Of a DNA stretch of 22,509 bases, positions 1-7,811 are shown one piece after another. The number at the start of each line of letters is the position of its first letter. Within the stretch, counting starts at the first letter, position 1. Position numbers and translations under genes: made by a program. Source of the stretch: DATDCY01 sp031406795 [NCBI: Candidatus Rokuibacteriota bacterium] (GTDB taxonomy: Bacteria; JAUVQV01); the NCBI GenBank assembly GCA_031406795.1, contig JANOHV010000056.1:1-22509 (forward strand), written 5' to 3'. The notes beneath the pieces are model-generated. The model was not told the DNA's origin. It saw nothing but the letters and a program-made list of their open reading frames with translations, and did no database searches.

Positions 1-2
1 CG

Positions 3-401
3 GGCCCGGGCATCAGCGACTACGGCGTGATCAAGGGCACGCGCATCGACGAGCGCACGTTCCTGGTGACCGATCTGGTCGAGAAGCCCCCGGCCGCCGA
101 GGCCCCCTCGGACCTGGCGGTGATCGGGCGCTACATCCTGACGCCGGCCGTCTTCCGCTACCTGGACCAGACCAAGCCGGGGCGCGGCGGCGAGATCCAG
201 CTGACCGACGCGCTGCGCAAGATGGCGCAGGACTACCCGCTGTACGCCTATCTATTCGAGGGCACGCGCTACGACGCGGGCAACAAGCTCGGTTTCCTGC
301 AGGCGACCGTGGAGTTCGCGCTGGCGAACCCCGAGCTCGGCCCCCCCTTCCGCAAGTATCTGCGCGCGCTGCTGACCAACAACCTCCGGACCAGGGTCTG
401 A
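3..401 (+). CDS. galU: UTP--glucose-1-phosphate uridylyltransferase, C-terminal part (5' end outside window)
   Basis: The reading frame is open from the first bases and runs about 132 codons to TGA. GalU makes UDP-glucose from UTP and glucose-1-phosphate in the cytoplasm, feeding envelope polysaccharide synthesis. The family's C-terminal landmarks are visible: the VEKP motif that follows the substrate-binding strand, an IGRYILTP segment, GGEIQLTDAL, and YDAGNKLGFLQA. The ATG at 27 is internal and not the start, because the frame extends upstream through GISDYGVI, which also matches the family. The gene ends 8 bp before the small heat-shock gene, so the two are probably co-transcribed. Identification is firm; only the truncation by the window edge limits it. 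Confidence 0.93.
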   Translation, partial: GPGISDYGVIKGTRIDERTFLVTDLVEKPPAAEAPSDLAVIGRYILTPAVFRYLDQTKPGRGGEIQLTDALRKMAQDYPLYAYLFEGTRYDAGNKLGFLQATVEFALANPELGPPFRKYLRALLTNNLRTRV

Positions 402-409
402 GGAGCGCC

Positions 410-876
410 ATGGGATTCCGTCGGACGTGCGATCTATTCGGAGAATTGCCGGAGGATGTCATCGAGACCTCATTGCGGCTGCTCGCGGGGGTGAGTCCGG
501 CGTACTCGACGATCGAGGAGACCGCGTTCCCCGCGATCGACGTCTTCGAGACTCCCGTCGACGTTGTCATCGAGGCCGAGTTGCCGGGGGTCGAGCCGGA
601 GGCCGTCGTTGTGATCGCCGGCGAGGGGCTGATCGTGATCGAGGGGACCAAGCAGGAGGAGCCCGGCCCGGGCCGGGTGAACTTCCTCTGCATGGAGCGC
701 AGTTTCGGCGTCTTTCGACGGGTGGTGCTTCCGGGCGCCTCGGTCGACATATCGCGCGCGACCGCGGTCTGCCGTGACGGCATTCTGCGGGTGCGGGTGC
801 CCAAGATTGAGGAGAAACGGGGGCGGGTCCGGGTCATCCCGGTGACCGCCGCGCCGAGCAGCGAGAGGAGCGAACC

Positions 877-880
<4 letters not shown>
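410..880 (+). CDS. Small heat-shock protein, Hsp20/alpha-crystallin family
   Basis: This 156-residue protein has an alpha-crystallin domain at roughly residues 43-145. Signs are the [10 protein letters not shown] opening strand, the AELPGV turn, a GLIVIEG strand and the late [10 protein letters not shown] strand. An I-x-I/V-like tail motif (VRVIPV) sits near the end; in this family it mediates oligomer assembly. Such proteins are ATP-independent holdases for unfolding proteins in the cytoplasm. The ATG at 410 has a GAGGAG ribosome site at 399-404. The stop overlaps the GTG start of lon by 4 nt, so chaperone and protease are translationally coupled. That fits a protein quality-control operon with the upstream galU. 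An exact paralogue name cannot be given. Confidence 0.93.
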
Positions 881-3306
<2,426 letters not shown>

Positions 3307-3328
3307 GGGCGGGGTTCGACCCCCGCCC
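3307..3328 (+). terminator. GC-rich hairpin directly after lon
   Basis: GGGCGGGG at 3307-3314 pairs with CCCCGCCC at 3321-3328 across a 6-nt loop (TTCGAC), giving a perfect 8-bp stem starting one base after the lon stop. No T-tract follows, so it is not a classical intrinsic terminator. It could protect the mRNA 3' end, act with Rho, or be a copy of a dispersed extragenic palindrome. It marks the boundary between the core operon and the accessory island. Confidence 0.5.
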
Positions 3329-3364
3329 GGACCGAGGACGAGCGCCGGAACGACGCGCTCCCCG

Positions 3365-3393
3365 TTGCTCCGCATCCGCCGGGGTGCTACGCT
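3365..3393 (+). promoter_or_regulatory. Possible promoter giving a leaderless transcript of the first pair gene
   Basis: TTGCTC (3365-3370) and TACGCT (3388-3393) are separated by exactly 17 bp, and the ATG at 3401 lies 7 nt past the -10-like box. Each hexamer matches the sigma-70 consensus at only 3 of 6 positions, so the call is weak. No Shine-Dalgarno sequence precedes the ATG. The arrangement resembles the much better promoter before the 43-codon gene at 5178. Confidence 0.3.
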
Positions 3394-3400
3394 TCCCTCC

Positions 3401-3724
3401 ATGAAGACGCACGAGGAAGTCGACCGCAGGAGCCTCGCCCTCGCGCGTGTGGTGGTCGAGGTCATCGACCGGGATGCTTCTCTGGCAGGCCTCTCCCGGG
3501 CACGGTGTACGTGCGCGCGCTGGCTTCACGACGCCCCATCGCCGGCAATCGCGGAATGGCACGGCATTCTGCAGCGGGAGTGGCCGGAAATCCGGCCTAT
3601 CCTGCTTGATCCGGGGGAGCGCGGACGGCGCCTGCGCCAGAGCAACCCCTTCTGTGGCATCCTATCTCCCCGGGAACGCTGGGAGATCTACCGGCGATTC
3701 GCGCGTGAACATCAAGCAGCTTGA
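3401..3724 (+). CDS. Hypothetical protein, upstream partner of a DUF6036-type nucleotidyltransferase (antitoxin candidate)
   Basis: This 107-residue protein starts MKTHEEVDRRSLALARVVVEVID and is rich in Arg, Glu and Ala. It contains two CxC-type cysteines (RCTCARW) and a C-terminal SPRERWEIYRRF helix. No catalytic motif or membrane segment is visible. The frame is open from 3365, but the ATG at 3401 is preferred because the protein-like sequence begins there and a spaced promoter lies just before it. The gene overlaps the next one by 20 nt, which implies coupled translation. In toxin-antitoxin-like pairs with an MNT-fold nucleotidyltransferase the small first gene is usually the antitoxin or partner. 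That role is inferred from position only; I do not recognise the fold. Confidence 0.7.
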   Translation: MKTHEEVDRRSLALARVVVEVIDRDASLAGLSRARCTCARWLHDAPSPAIAEWHGILQREWPEIRPILLDPGERGRRLRQSNPFCGILSPRERWEIYRRFAREHQAA

Positions 3725-4229
3725 ACACGTTCTGCGCGCCAGCGGCAGCATCACCAAGTGCCGCGAGATCGTCGTCATCGGCAGCCAGTCGCTGCTCGCG
3801 TCCTTTCCCGGCGCTCCCGACGCCCTGCTCGGTTCGATGGAGGTCGACTGCTACCCGCTTGACAACCCGGCCCTGGCGGATCTGATCGACGGTTCGATCG
3901 GCGAGCTCTCGCCGTTCCACGAGACCTTCGGCTATTACGCGCACGGGATCGGGCCGGAGACCGCAGCGCTACCCTCTGGCTGGGGCACGCGGGTCGTCCG
4001 TCTCCAGAACGAGAACACCGGCGGGACGATCGGCCTGTGCCTCTCCCCCGCCGACCTCGCGGTGAGCAAGCTTCTCGCCGGCCGGGAGAAGGACATCGAC
4101 TTCGTGCGCGCGATGCTCAAGGCAGGCGCCACAGACGAGCCGGCGCTCCGATCGTTGGCGTCCGAACTGAATCCGGAACAGGCCGCACGACTCGACGTGG
4201 CGCTGACAGTCGGCCTGCGCCCAGACTGA
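3705..4229 (+). CDS. DUF6036-like nucleotidyltransferase-fold protein (toxin candidate)
   Basis: The protein is 174 residues from a GTG start. The MNT-superfamily signature is present: IGSQSLLASFP at 25-35 followed by MEVD at 45-48. That gives the usual G-S then acidic-x-acidic metal site, with Glu in place of the first Asp. Further family landmarks are DLIDGSIGELSPFHETFGYYAHGIGPET at about 59-86 and a C-terminal Lys122 with REKDIDFV. Related enzymes transfer nucleotides to tRNA or proteins and act as toxins of two-gene systems; the substrate here is unknown. The GTG at 3705 is chosen because homology-like sequence begins there, and upstream codons are out-of-frame overlap with the partner gene. 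A 25-bp near-copy of its GSQSLLASFP coding segment recurs at 5304-5328. Confidence 0.78.
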   Translation: MNIKQLEHVLRASGSITKCREIVVIGSQSLLASFPGAPDALLGSMEVDCYPLDNPALADLIDGSIGELSPFHETFGYYAHGIGPETAALPSGWGTRVVRLQNENTGGTIGLCLSPADLAVSKLLAGREKDIDFVRAMLKAGATDEPALRSLASELNPEQAARLDVALTVGLRPD

Positions 4230-4245
4230 AACCTCACGTTGAAAG

Positions 4246-4402
4246 TGGAGTCGGCGCAGAACCTCGCCGACCTCGAGGAGCCGCCGCCGAAGGTCCGTCG
4301 GAGCATGACGTTCGTGCCCGTCGAGTCGATGGACGAGGTGCTGGCGACGGCGCTGGCGACGAAGGAGAATGGCGCGGGGGCGCCGTGCGGCGAGGGCGAT
4401 CC
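4246..4402 (+). pseudogene. lon fragment D' (3'-terminal piece of lon, non-functional)
   Basis: Positions 4258-4402 align without gaps to lon 3113-3257 with 10 mismatches in 145 bp (about 93%). They encode [19 protein letters not shown] and onward to CGEGDP in the same frame as lon. Just before this, GGAGTCGGCGCAG at 4247-4259 equals lon 2804-2816, about 300 bp further upstream in lon, so the piece looks like a lon segment with an internal deletion. The open frame around it (4239-4493) starts at TTG without a ribosome site. It lacks both catalytic residues, so it is not a working protease. The following 4403-4498 stretch holds nothing I can identify. Confidence 0.88.
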
Positions 4403-4498
4403 TCCAAACCAGCCGGGCGCCGGCGAGACGATCGTCCTGGGAATCCGGAAGAATGAGACTCGACCTGGCGGTGATCAAGTCCTTTCCCCGTGACGGAG

Positions 4499-5047
4499 TT
4501 ACCGGTTCGAAAGAACCTCGGTAAGTCGATCCGAAAGGAAGTGCTTTCGAGCCAAGGTCCGCAGCTTCCGCCGGTCCGCCGCCAAATAGAGTTCCCGGAT
4601 GTCCAGAGCGTCCTGCGCCGCCAGGGGAAGCAACTTGAGAAGTATCAGATACTCAGGTGTCACAACCTTAACGCGCTTGCGGAAGACCCGTGCCGTGGCG
4701 GCAGCGCGGATGGCTTCCTCGGCAAGCGGGAACCCCGCCGTGCCGATGAGATCGACCTCGATCTGTCCGAACCGAAATGACAACTTTTCTTTGATGTTGG
4801 TCCGGGCGCTTCCCCTCTTGACGGCAATCCGCTTCCGGAGTCGGGAGGTCAGAAACGCGGCAACTTCCACCCACGTTTTTTCCGGGGCGAGCATGACGGC
4901 GAGATCGACGTCGCGAGTCGTGCGCGGTCGGACCCACGCCGAGAGGGCAAGGCCACCGAGGAGGGCATAGTCCGCGCAGAACTTCTCACGCCGGAGATCC
5001 TCCATCAAGTCGATTGCCTTGACGAAGGCTTCGACTACCGGGAGCAT
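4499..5047 (-). CDS. Nucleotidyltransferase-fold protein (AbiEii/MNT-like, toxin candidate)
   Basis: This 182-residue protein has YALLGGLALSAWVRPRTTRDVDLAV at about 28-51. That is the GG, R-x-T and D46-x-D48 metal-binding pattern of MNT-type nucleotidyltransferases. A third acidic strand (IEVDLIG, Asp99) and a C-terminal KLLPLAAQDALDI helix (Lys138, Asp150) follow, as in AbiEii-like toxins. The ATG at 5047 shares one base with the stop of the 43-codon gene upstream (TGATG). A GTG at 5050 is a possible alternative start, adding one residue. Its end lies about 100 bp from lon fragment D' and in convergent orientation. Enzyme class is well supported; the target and toxin role are inferred from the pair architecture. 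Confidence 0.8.
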   Translation of the reverse strand: MLPVVEAFVKAIDLMEDLRREKFCADYALLGGLALSAWVRPRTTRDVDLAVMLAPEKTWVEVAAFLTSRLRKRIAVKRGSARTNIKEKLSFRFGQIEVDLIGTAGFPLAEEAIRAAATARVFRKRVKVVTPEYLILLKLLPLAAQDALDIRELYLAADRRKLRTLARKHFLSDRLTEVLSNR

Positions 5048-5178
5048 CACCCAGCGCGGCGTCCGGCCAGGGACTTCTTCAAGAGGAGTGAAAGCTGAAG
5101 CAATTGCAGGGCGACCTCAATATTCTTGCCGTTCGGTCGGGGTGCTGCCCGTTGAGGTGTTTCAGCCTGACGTGCCAT
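5047..5178 (-). CDS. Small 43-residue protein, upstream partner of the nucleotidyltransferase (antitoxin candidate)
   Basis: Reading the minus strand from ATG at 5178 gives 43 codons, beginning MARQAETPQRAAPRPNGKN. The C-terminal half, IEVALQLLQLSLLLKKSLAG, looks like an amphipathic Leu-rich helix with a basic end. The stop TGA overlaps the downstream ATG as TGATG, typical of translationally coupled pairs. A strong promoter (TTGACA, 17 bp, GACAAT) ends 5 nt before the ATG, consistent with a leaderless mRNA. These independent signs make it a probable gene despite its size. It resembles no family I can name. An antitoxin role is inferred from its place ahead of an MNT-fold enzyme. Confidence 0.68.
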   Translation of the reverse strand: MARQAETPQRAAPRPNGKNIEVALQLLQLSLLLKKSLAGRRAG

Positions 5179-5183
5179 GGGGC

Positions 5184-5212
5184 ATTGTCACGCCGAAGGC
5201 TGCGGCTGTCAA
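5184..5212 (-). promoter_or_regulatory. Sigma-70-type promoter of the 43-codon gene, leaderless arrangement
   Basis: On the minus strand a perfect TTGACA (plus-strand 5207-5212) is followed after exactly 17 bp by GACAAT (5184-5189, 4 of 6 to TATAAT). Only 5 nt separate this box from the ATG at 5178, so transcription should start at or next to the start codon. No Shine-Dalgarno sequence is present, in agreement with a leaderless message. Confidence 0.6.
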
Positions 5213-5256
5213 CGCCCGCCGACACGCCCGCCGACACGCCCGCCGACTGCCCAGCC
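5213..5256. repeat. Short tandem repeat, 12-bp unit GACACGCCCGCC
   Basis: Two exact units (5221-5232 and 5233-5244) are flanked by a partial unit (CGCCCGCC, 5213-5220) and a diverged one (GACTGCCCAGCC, 5245-5256). The array sits in the roughly 250-bp stretch between the 43-codon gene and vapB, beside the -35 box of the minus-strand promoter. It may be slipped-strand expansion without function. Confidence 0.6.
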
Positions 5257-5303
5257 GCCCTTGTTCTGCAGCCATCGCCTCTCCAACAACCGGGACGCCA
5301 TAT

Positions 5304-5328
5304 CCAGTCGCTGCTCGCGTTCTTTCCC
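5304..5328 (+). pseudogene. 25-bp remnant matching the DUF6036-like gene
   Basis: This segment equals 3785-3809 of the DUF6036-like gene at 24 of 25 positions and in the same orientation. It corresponds to the QSLLASFP codons of the nucleotidyltransferase motif. No longer alignment is evident, so it is at most a relic of a related gene. The rest of 5257-5428 holds no gene I can support. Confidence 0.4.
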
Positions 5329-5428
5329 ACCCCGCCGCTGGAGACGGACGCGTCCCCTGTTCTATCTGAGTTTGACCTCCTTCGACCCGGGGCGTATCTC
5401 GTTCTTACCAAGTCTTACGGAGGTGGCG

Positions 5429-5698
5429 ATGGCGACGACGATCCTCTCCAGCAAAGGGCAGCTCATCATCCCCAAGGCGGTGCGGTCGAGGCATCACTGG
5501 CAAGCCGGTACGGTGTTCGTGGTCGAGGAAACGGAGGACGGTCTCCTGCTCAAACCGCAAAAACCCTTTCCGACGACCCGGGTCGAGGATGGACTGGGCT
5601 GTACCGGCTATCAGGGGCCAACCAGGACTCTCGAGGAGATTCAGGAAGGACTCGATGCCGCCGTCCGATCCGCGTGGCGCGGGGGCCGGCCGGCGTGA
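5429..5698 (+). CDS. vapB: AbrB/MazE-type (SpoVT-AbrB fold) antitoxin, VapB-like
   Basis: This 89-residue protein starts MATTILSSKGQLIIPKAVRSRHHWQAG. That is the swapped-hairpin AbrB DNA-binding domain at residues 1-47: SSKGQLIIPKAVR, then the G-x-x-F/V strand and an LKPQ end. The C-terminal half (LEEIQEGLDAAVRSAWRG) is a helix that in such antitoxins binds and blocks the PIN toxin. The ATG at 5429 has GGAGGT at 5419-5424. Its stop overlaps the vapC GTG as GTGA. VapB proteins usually repress their own promoter together with VapC. Confidence in family is high. The partner toxin is now broken, so the antitoxin may be an orphan. Confidence 0.88.
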   Translation: MATTILSSKGQLIIPKAVRSRHHWQAGTVFVVEETEDGLLLKPQKPFPTTRVEDGLGCTGYQGPTRTLEEIQEGLDAAVRSAWRGGRPA

Positions 5699-6077
5699 TC
5701 ATCCTCGACACCAATGTCTGGGTGCGTTACGTCACGAACGACGACGCGGGCCAGGCTGCAAGAGCGGTGCGTCTGATTACGACGGCGACCGCGATTTTTG
5801 TTCCCAAGACGGTGCTCCTGGAGTTGGAGTGGGTCCTCCGGGCGGTCTATGGCCTGCCCGCCGAAGCCGTGGAGCGGCTATCTTGCACATCCTCGGCCTG
5901 CCAATGGTCCAGCCGGAACAGCCGGATGCCGTCGCGGCGGCTCTGGCGCACTTTCGGGGAGGACTGGATTTCGCGGATGCCCTGCACCTGGTCTCAGCCG
6001 ATGGTGTCTTCTACACCTTCGACGAACCATGCGTCAGGAAGGCAAGGGCTCGCGGCCTGAGGGTGACGCGCGTCTAG
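5695..6077 (+). pseudogene. vapC: PIN-domain ribonuclease toxin (VapC-like), frameshifted
   Basis: From the GTG at 5695 the frame gives VIILDTNVWVRYVTNDD (metal-binding Asp5). It continues through LLELEWVLRAVYGLP (Glu43) to residue 61. Near 5875-5880 the family sequence continues in another frame: AILHILGLPMVQPEQPD, then GLDFADALHL and FYTFDEPCVRKA with the later acidic residues, ending at 6077. Restoring one G in the GCGG run would give a normal 127-residue VapC. PIN toxins cut RNA, often tRNA or rRNA. As sequenced, the product would lose half its active site, so this is a pseudogene or a sequencing error. The vapB gene overlaps its start. Confidence 0.85.
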
Positions 6078-6090
6078 CTTGGAAGACGAC

Positions 6091-6124
6091 CGCGATGACC
6101 GGCGAGATCACGCTGCGCGGGCGC
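6091..6124 (+). pseudogene. lon fragment C'
   Basis: Positions 6091-6124 match lon 3000-3033 at 32 of 34 bases without gaps and in the same orientation, encoding [11 protein letters not shown]. The match begins 14 bp after the vapC stop and ends just before an abrupt AT-rich stretch leading to the ATPase gene. It is too short to encode anything and is read as a relic. Confidence 0.75.
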
Positions 6125-6138
6125 ACGACAGGTTTATT

Positions 6139-6170
6139 TTGATTGCAATTCGTAATATTAGTATTAATAT
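6139..6170 (+). promoter_or_regulatory. AT-rich candidate promoter of the ATPase gene
   Basis: The bases from 6131 to 6170 are far more AT-rich than the surroundings. TTGATT (6139-6144) and TATTAA (6162-6167) are 17 bp apart, and TAATAT (6165-6170) overlaps the latter. The placement 12-15 bp before the ATG at 6182 suits a sigma-70 promoter with a very short leader. The AT excess alone could produce such boxes, so this is tentative. Confidence 0.35.
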
Positions 6171-6181
6171 GTGGATCAGTA

Positions 6182-7315
6182 ATGACTACTTTAATAGACA
6201 GGTCAATCAAACTAGAATCGTCACTCGTGCCTGGCAAGGTCATGATCATCTACGGGCCGCGCAGGGCCGGCAAGACTACCCTTCTCAAATCGTACCTTGA
6301 TTCCTGTGGCCTGCGCTACCGGCTTGAGACGGGAGACGATATTCGCATCCGACACCTTCTCGGATCAGGCGACCTGAGACAGATCGTCGCAATGGCCGAG
6401 GGCTTCGAGCTGATCGCCATTGACGAGGCGCAACAGATCCCTGGGATTGGCATGGGTCTGAAGATTCTGGTCGACCATCTCCCCCACCTGAGGATCGTTG
6501 CCACCGGCTCTTCGTCCTTCGACCTCGCCGCCGCGGTCGGGGAGCCGCTCACCGGACGCAAGCAGACTCGTACCCTCTACCCCATCAGTCAGTTGGAGTT
6601 GAACCAGACCTATAACCGCTACGACCTGCGTCAACGACTCGAAGAGTTCTTAGTCTATGGTTCCTATCCGGAAATCGTGGTAACCGCGGGCAGAAGGGAA
6701 AAGATCGAACTGTTGGAGGAACTCTCCGGCTCCTATCTGCTGAAAGACGTTCTTGCACTGGATCGGATCCGTTCTTCGCGCACCCTGGTCGATCTGTTGA
6801 AGCTAATCGCCTTTCAGGTAGGGAACGAAGTGTCGCTGCACGAACTGGCGACGCAGGTTAAACTGGACGTGAAAACGGTGGGGCGCTATCTGGACATCCT
6901 GGAAAAGGCTTTCGTCATCGTCCGCGTAGGAGGCTTCAGCCGCAACCTCCGCAGCGAGGTGACCAGCAAGGCCAAATACTATTTTCTGGACAACGGTGTG
7001 CGCAATGCCGTCATCGGACAGTACAACCTGCTCGATTCGCGCAATGACATCGGCGCCCTGTGGGAGAACTTCGTAGTCTCCGAGCGCCTGAAAAAACGAT
7101 CTTACACGGGGATCTACGGCACCATTCATTTCTGGCGAACCTACGATGGGAAAGAGATCGACTATGTCGAGGAGCGCGACGGCGGATTGTTCGGCTTCGA
7201 GTGCAAATGGTCGCCAGACCAGCGGGTCAAGCCGCCGAAAAAATGGCTGGCGTCCTATCCGGGGGCGTCCTTCGAACTGATTACTCCGGAAAGCTACCTC
7301 GATTTCGTGGCGTAA
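6182..7315 (+). CDS. P-loop ATPase, AAA_14/DUF4143 family
   Basis: The protein is 377 residues. Walker A GPRRAGKT lies at 25-32, LIAIDEAQ (Walker B) at 77-84, and ATGSSSFDL follows as sensor 1. The middle has the family's [14 protein letters not shown] segment. The C-terminal part shows the winged-helix-like [31 protein letters not shown] and a nuclease-like end ([16 protein letters not shown]) typical of DUF4143. These ATPases are common in genomic islands; their task is poorly known and may involve defence or DNA/RNA binding. The frame opens at a TTG (6143), but ATG 6182 is preferred because it follows the promoter-like DNA. Lower GC than neighbouring genes suggests acquisition. Confidence 0.88.
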   Translation: MTTLIDRSIKLESSLVPGKVMIIYGPRRAGKTTLLKSYLDSCGLRYRLETGDDIRIRHLLGSGDLRQIVAMAEGFELIAIDEAQQIPGIGMGLKILVDHLPHLRIVATGSSSFDLAAAVGEPLTGRKQTRTLYPISQLELNQTYNRYDLRQRLEEFLVYGSYPEIVVTAGRREKIELLEELSGSYLLKDVLALDRIRSSRTLVDLLKLIAFQVGNEVSLHELATQVKLDVKTVGRYLDILEKAFVIVRVGGFSRNLRSEVTSKAKYYFLDNGVRNAVIGQYNLLDSRNDIGALWENFVVSERLKKRSYTGIYGTIHFWRTYDGKEIDYVEERDGGLFGFECKWSPDQRVKPPKKWLASYPGASFELITPESYLDFVA

Positions 7316-7351
7316 ACCCGGCCGGTTGACGCACCGCTCCGGCGGGGGGGG

Positions 7352-7367
7352 GATTCCCAAGGACGGC
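7352..7367 (+). pseudogene. lon fragment B' (16-bp exact match)
   Basis: GATTCCCAAGGACGGC equals lon 2913-2928, the DNA for IPKDG just ahead of the catalytic serine. It is preceded by a run of nine G. At 16 bp the match alone could be chance. Its orientation and its order between fragments C' and A' make it credible. Confidence 0.45.
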
Positions 7368-7448
7368 GTGCGTTTCCATGGATATTCGTCCCTGCGATTG
7401 GTCGTTAAACGGACGCTTGAGCGCGCACATGTCGAGGTATATTTTCAT
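7368..7448 (-). pseudogene. N-terminal fragment of a PIN-domain toxin gene
   Basis: From ATG at 7448 the minus strand reads [19 protein letters not shown] and continues [11 protein letters not shown]. This is the start of a known PIN-domain subgroup, with the first metal-binding Asp in YLD and the RPF-D-Q-x-x-RI stretch. After about 27 codons the similarity stops where lon fragment B' begins; the frame then runs on into non-homologous Pro/Gly-rich sequence to 7281. At least three quarters of the domain, with the other catalytic acids, is missing. A TATAC-like box lies just upstream, but no partner antitoxin gene is evident before fragment A'. Confidence 0.65.
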
Positions 7449-7500
7449 TGTGCACGTATAATCACTCGCCAGGAATGGAGCAACAAGTGCCGAAGGTCCT

Positions 7501-7575
7501 CTGTCGTTCACCGGCCAGCTCGGGGACGCGATGAAGGAGTCGGCGCAGGCCGCGGTGAGCTACGCTCGCTCGCGC
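7501..7575 (+). pseudogene. lon fragment A'
   Basis: Positions 7510-7575 match lon 2776-2841 at 62 of 66 bases without gaps and in the same orientation, encoding [21 protein letters not shown] weaker match extends back to 7501. A TGA follows shortly after, at 7578. This is the most distal of the four lon pieces and derives from the most upstream part of the lon protease domain. Confidence 0.85.
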
Positions 7576-7625
7576 AGCTGAGGCCGCGGAGCCGCCCCTT
7601 CCGCCGCACCACCGCGTCCCTCTTA

Positions 7626-7652
7626 CTCCACGGCGTGTGGAGCAGACTCCAC
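7626..7652. promoter_or_regulatory. 17-bp dyad plus repeated half-site, candidate enhancer for the NtrC-type regulator
   Basis: CTCCACGGCGTGTGGAG (7626-7642) is a perfect 6+6 bp dyad with a 5-bp centre. A further CTCCAC at 7647-7652 can pair with the same right arm across 4 bp. The site lies about 120-145 bp upstream of the sigma-54 promoter, where enhancer-binding proteins normally sit, and 17 bp is the size of NtrC-type sites. The other reading is a pair of alternative RNA hairpins, but no transcript start is evident upstream. The remainder of 7576-7769 holds no gene. A TATAAT at 7707-7712 lacks a -35 partner. Confidence 0.5.
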
Positions 7653-7769
7653 ATCTCTTGTCGCGGACATGGCCGGATGACCCGCGCGACCCTCCCCTGA
7701 TCGGCGTATAATCCGTCGGAATGCCGCGACGGCGCCCACCGGTCGAGCGACGGGCGCCCGAACAGGCTC

Positions 7770-7785
7770 TGGCATGATTGATGCA
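7770..7785 (+). promoter_or_regulatory. Sigma-54 promoter of the minor pilin operon
   Basis: TGGCATGATTGATGCA carries the invariant GG (7771-7772) and GC (7783-7784) separated by exactly 10 bases. It differs from the TGGCACG-N4-TTGCA consensus at two positions. Transcription would begin near 7795, only a few bases before GGAGG (7799-7803) and the ATG at 7812. A GAFTGA-type sigma-54 activator gene lies at the other end of the operon, which supports the call. Confidence 0.75.
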
Positions 7786-7811
7786 AAAAGGATCAACCGG
7801 AGGTTGATGAA

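Noticed and set aside
3307-3328. Hairpin GGGGTTCGACCCCC resembling a tRNA T-arm after lon, which would suggest a tRNA-type attachment site
   Set aside because: The loop has six bases instead of seven, the stem is too long, and no acceptor, D or anticodon arm can be found around it.
3557-3573. TGGCACG and TGCA boxes resembling a sigma-54 promoter
   Set aside because: The GG and GC are separated by 11 bases instead of 10 and the site lies inside a coding region, so the match is probably chance.
4239-4493. 84-codon open frame as a real lon-derived gene
   Set aside because: The frame starts at TTG without a ribosome site, lacks Ser686 and Lys727 equivalents and is explained by retention of the lon reading frame in a displaced fragment.
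4453-4524. Short frame MRLDLAVIKSFPRDGV as the start of a truncated gene after lon fragment D'
   Set aside because: Only 23 codons, no clear ribosome site, no recognised family, and it runs into the convergent nucleotidyltransferase gene.
7721-7777. 18-codon ORF 8 nt after a perfect TATAAT, as a leader peptide of the pilin operon
   Set aside because: No -35 box at a usable distance, Arg/Pro-rich product, and its end overlaps the sigma-54 promoter, so a chance ORF is more likely.
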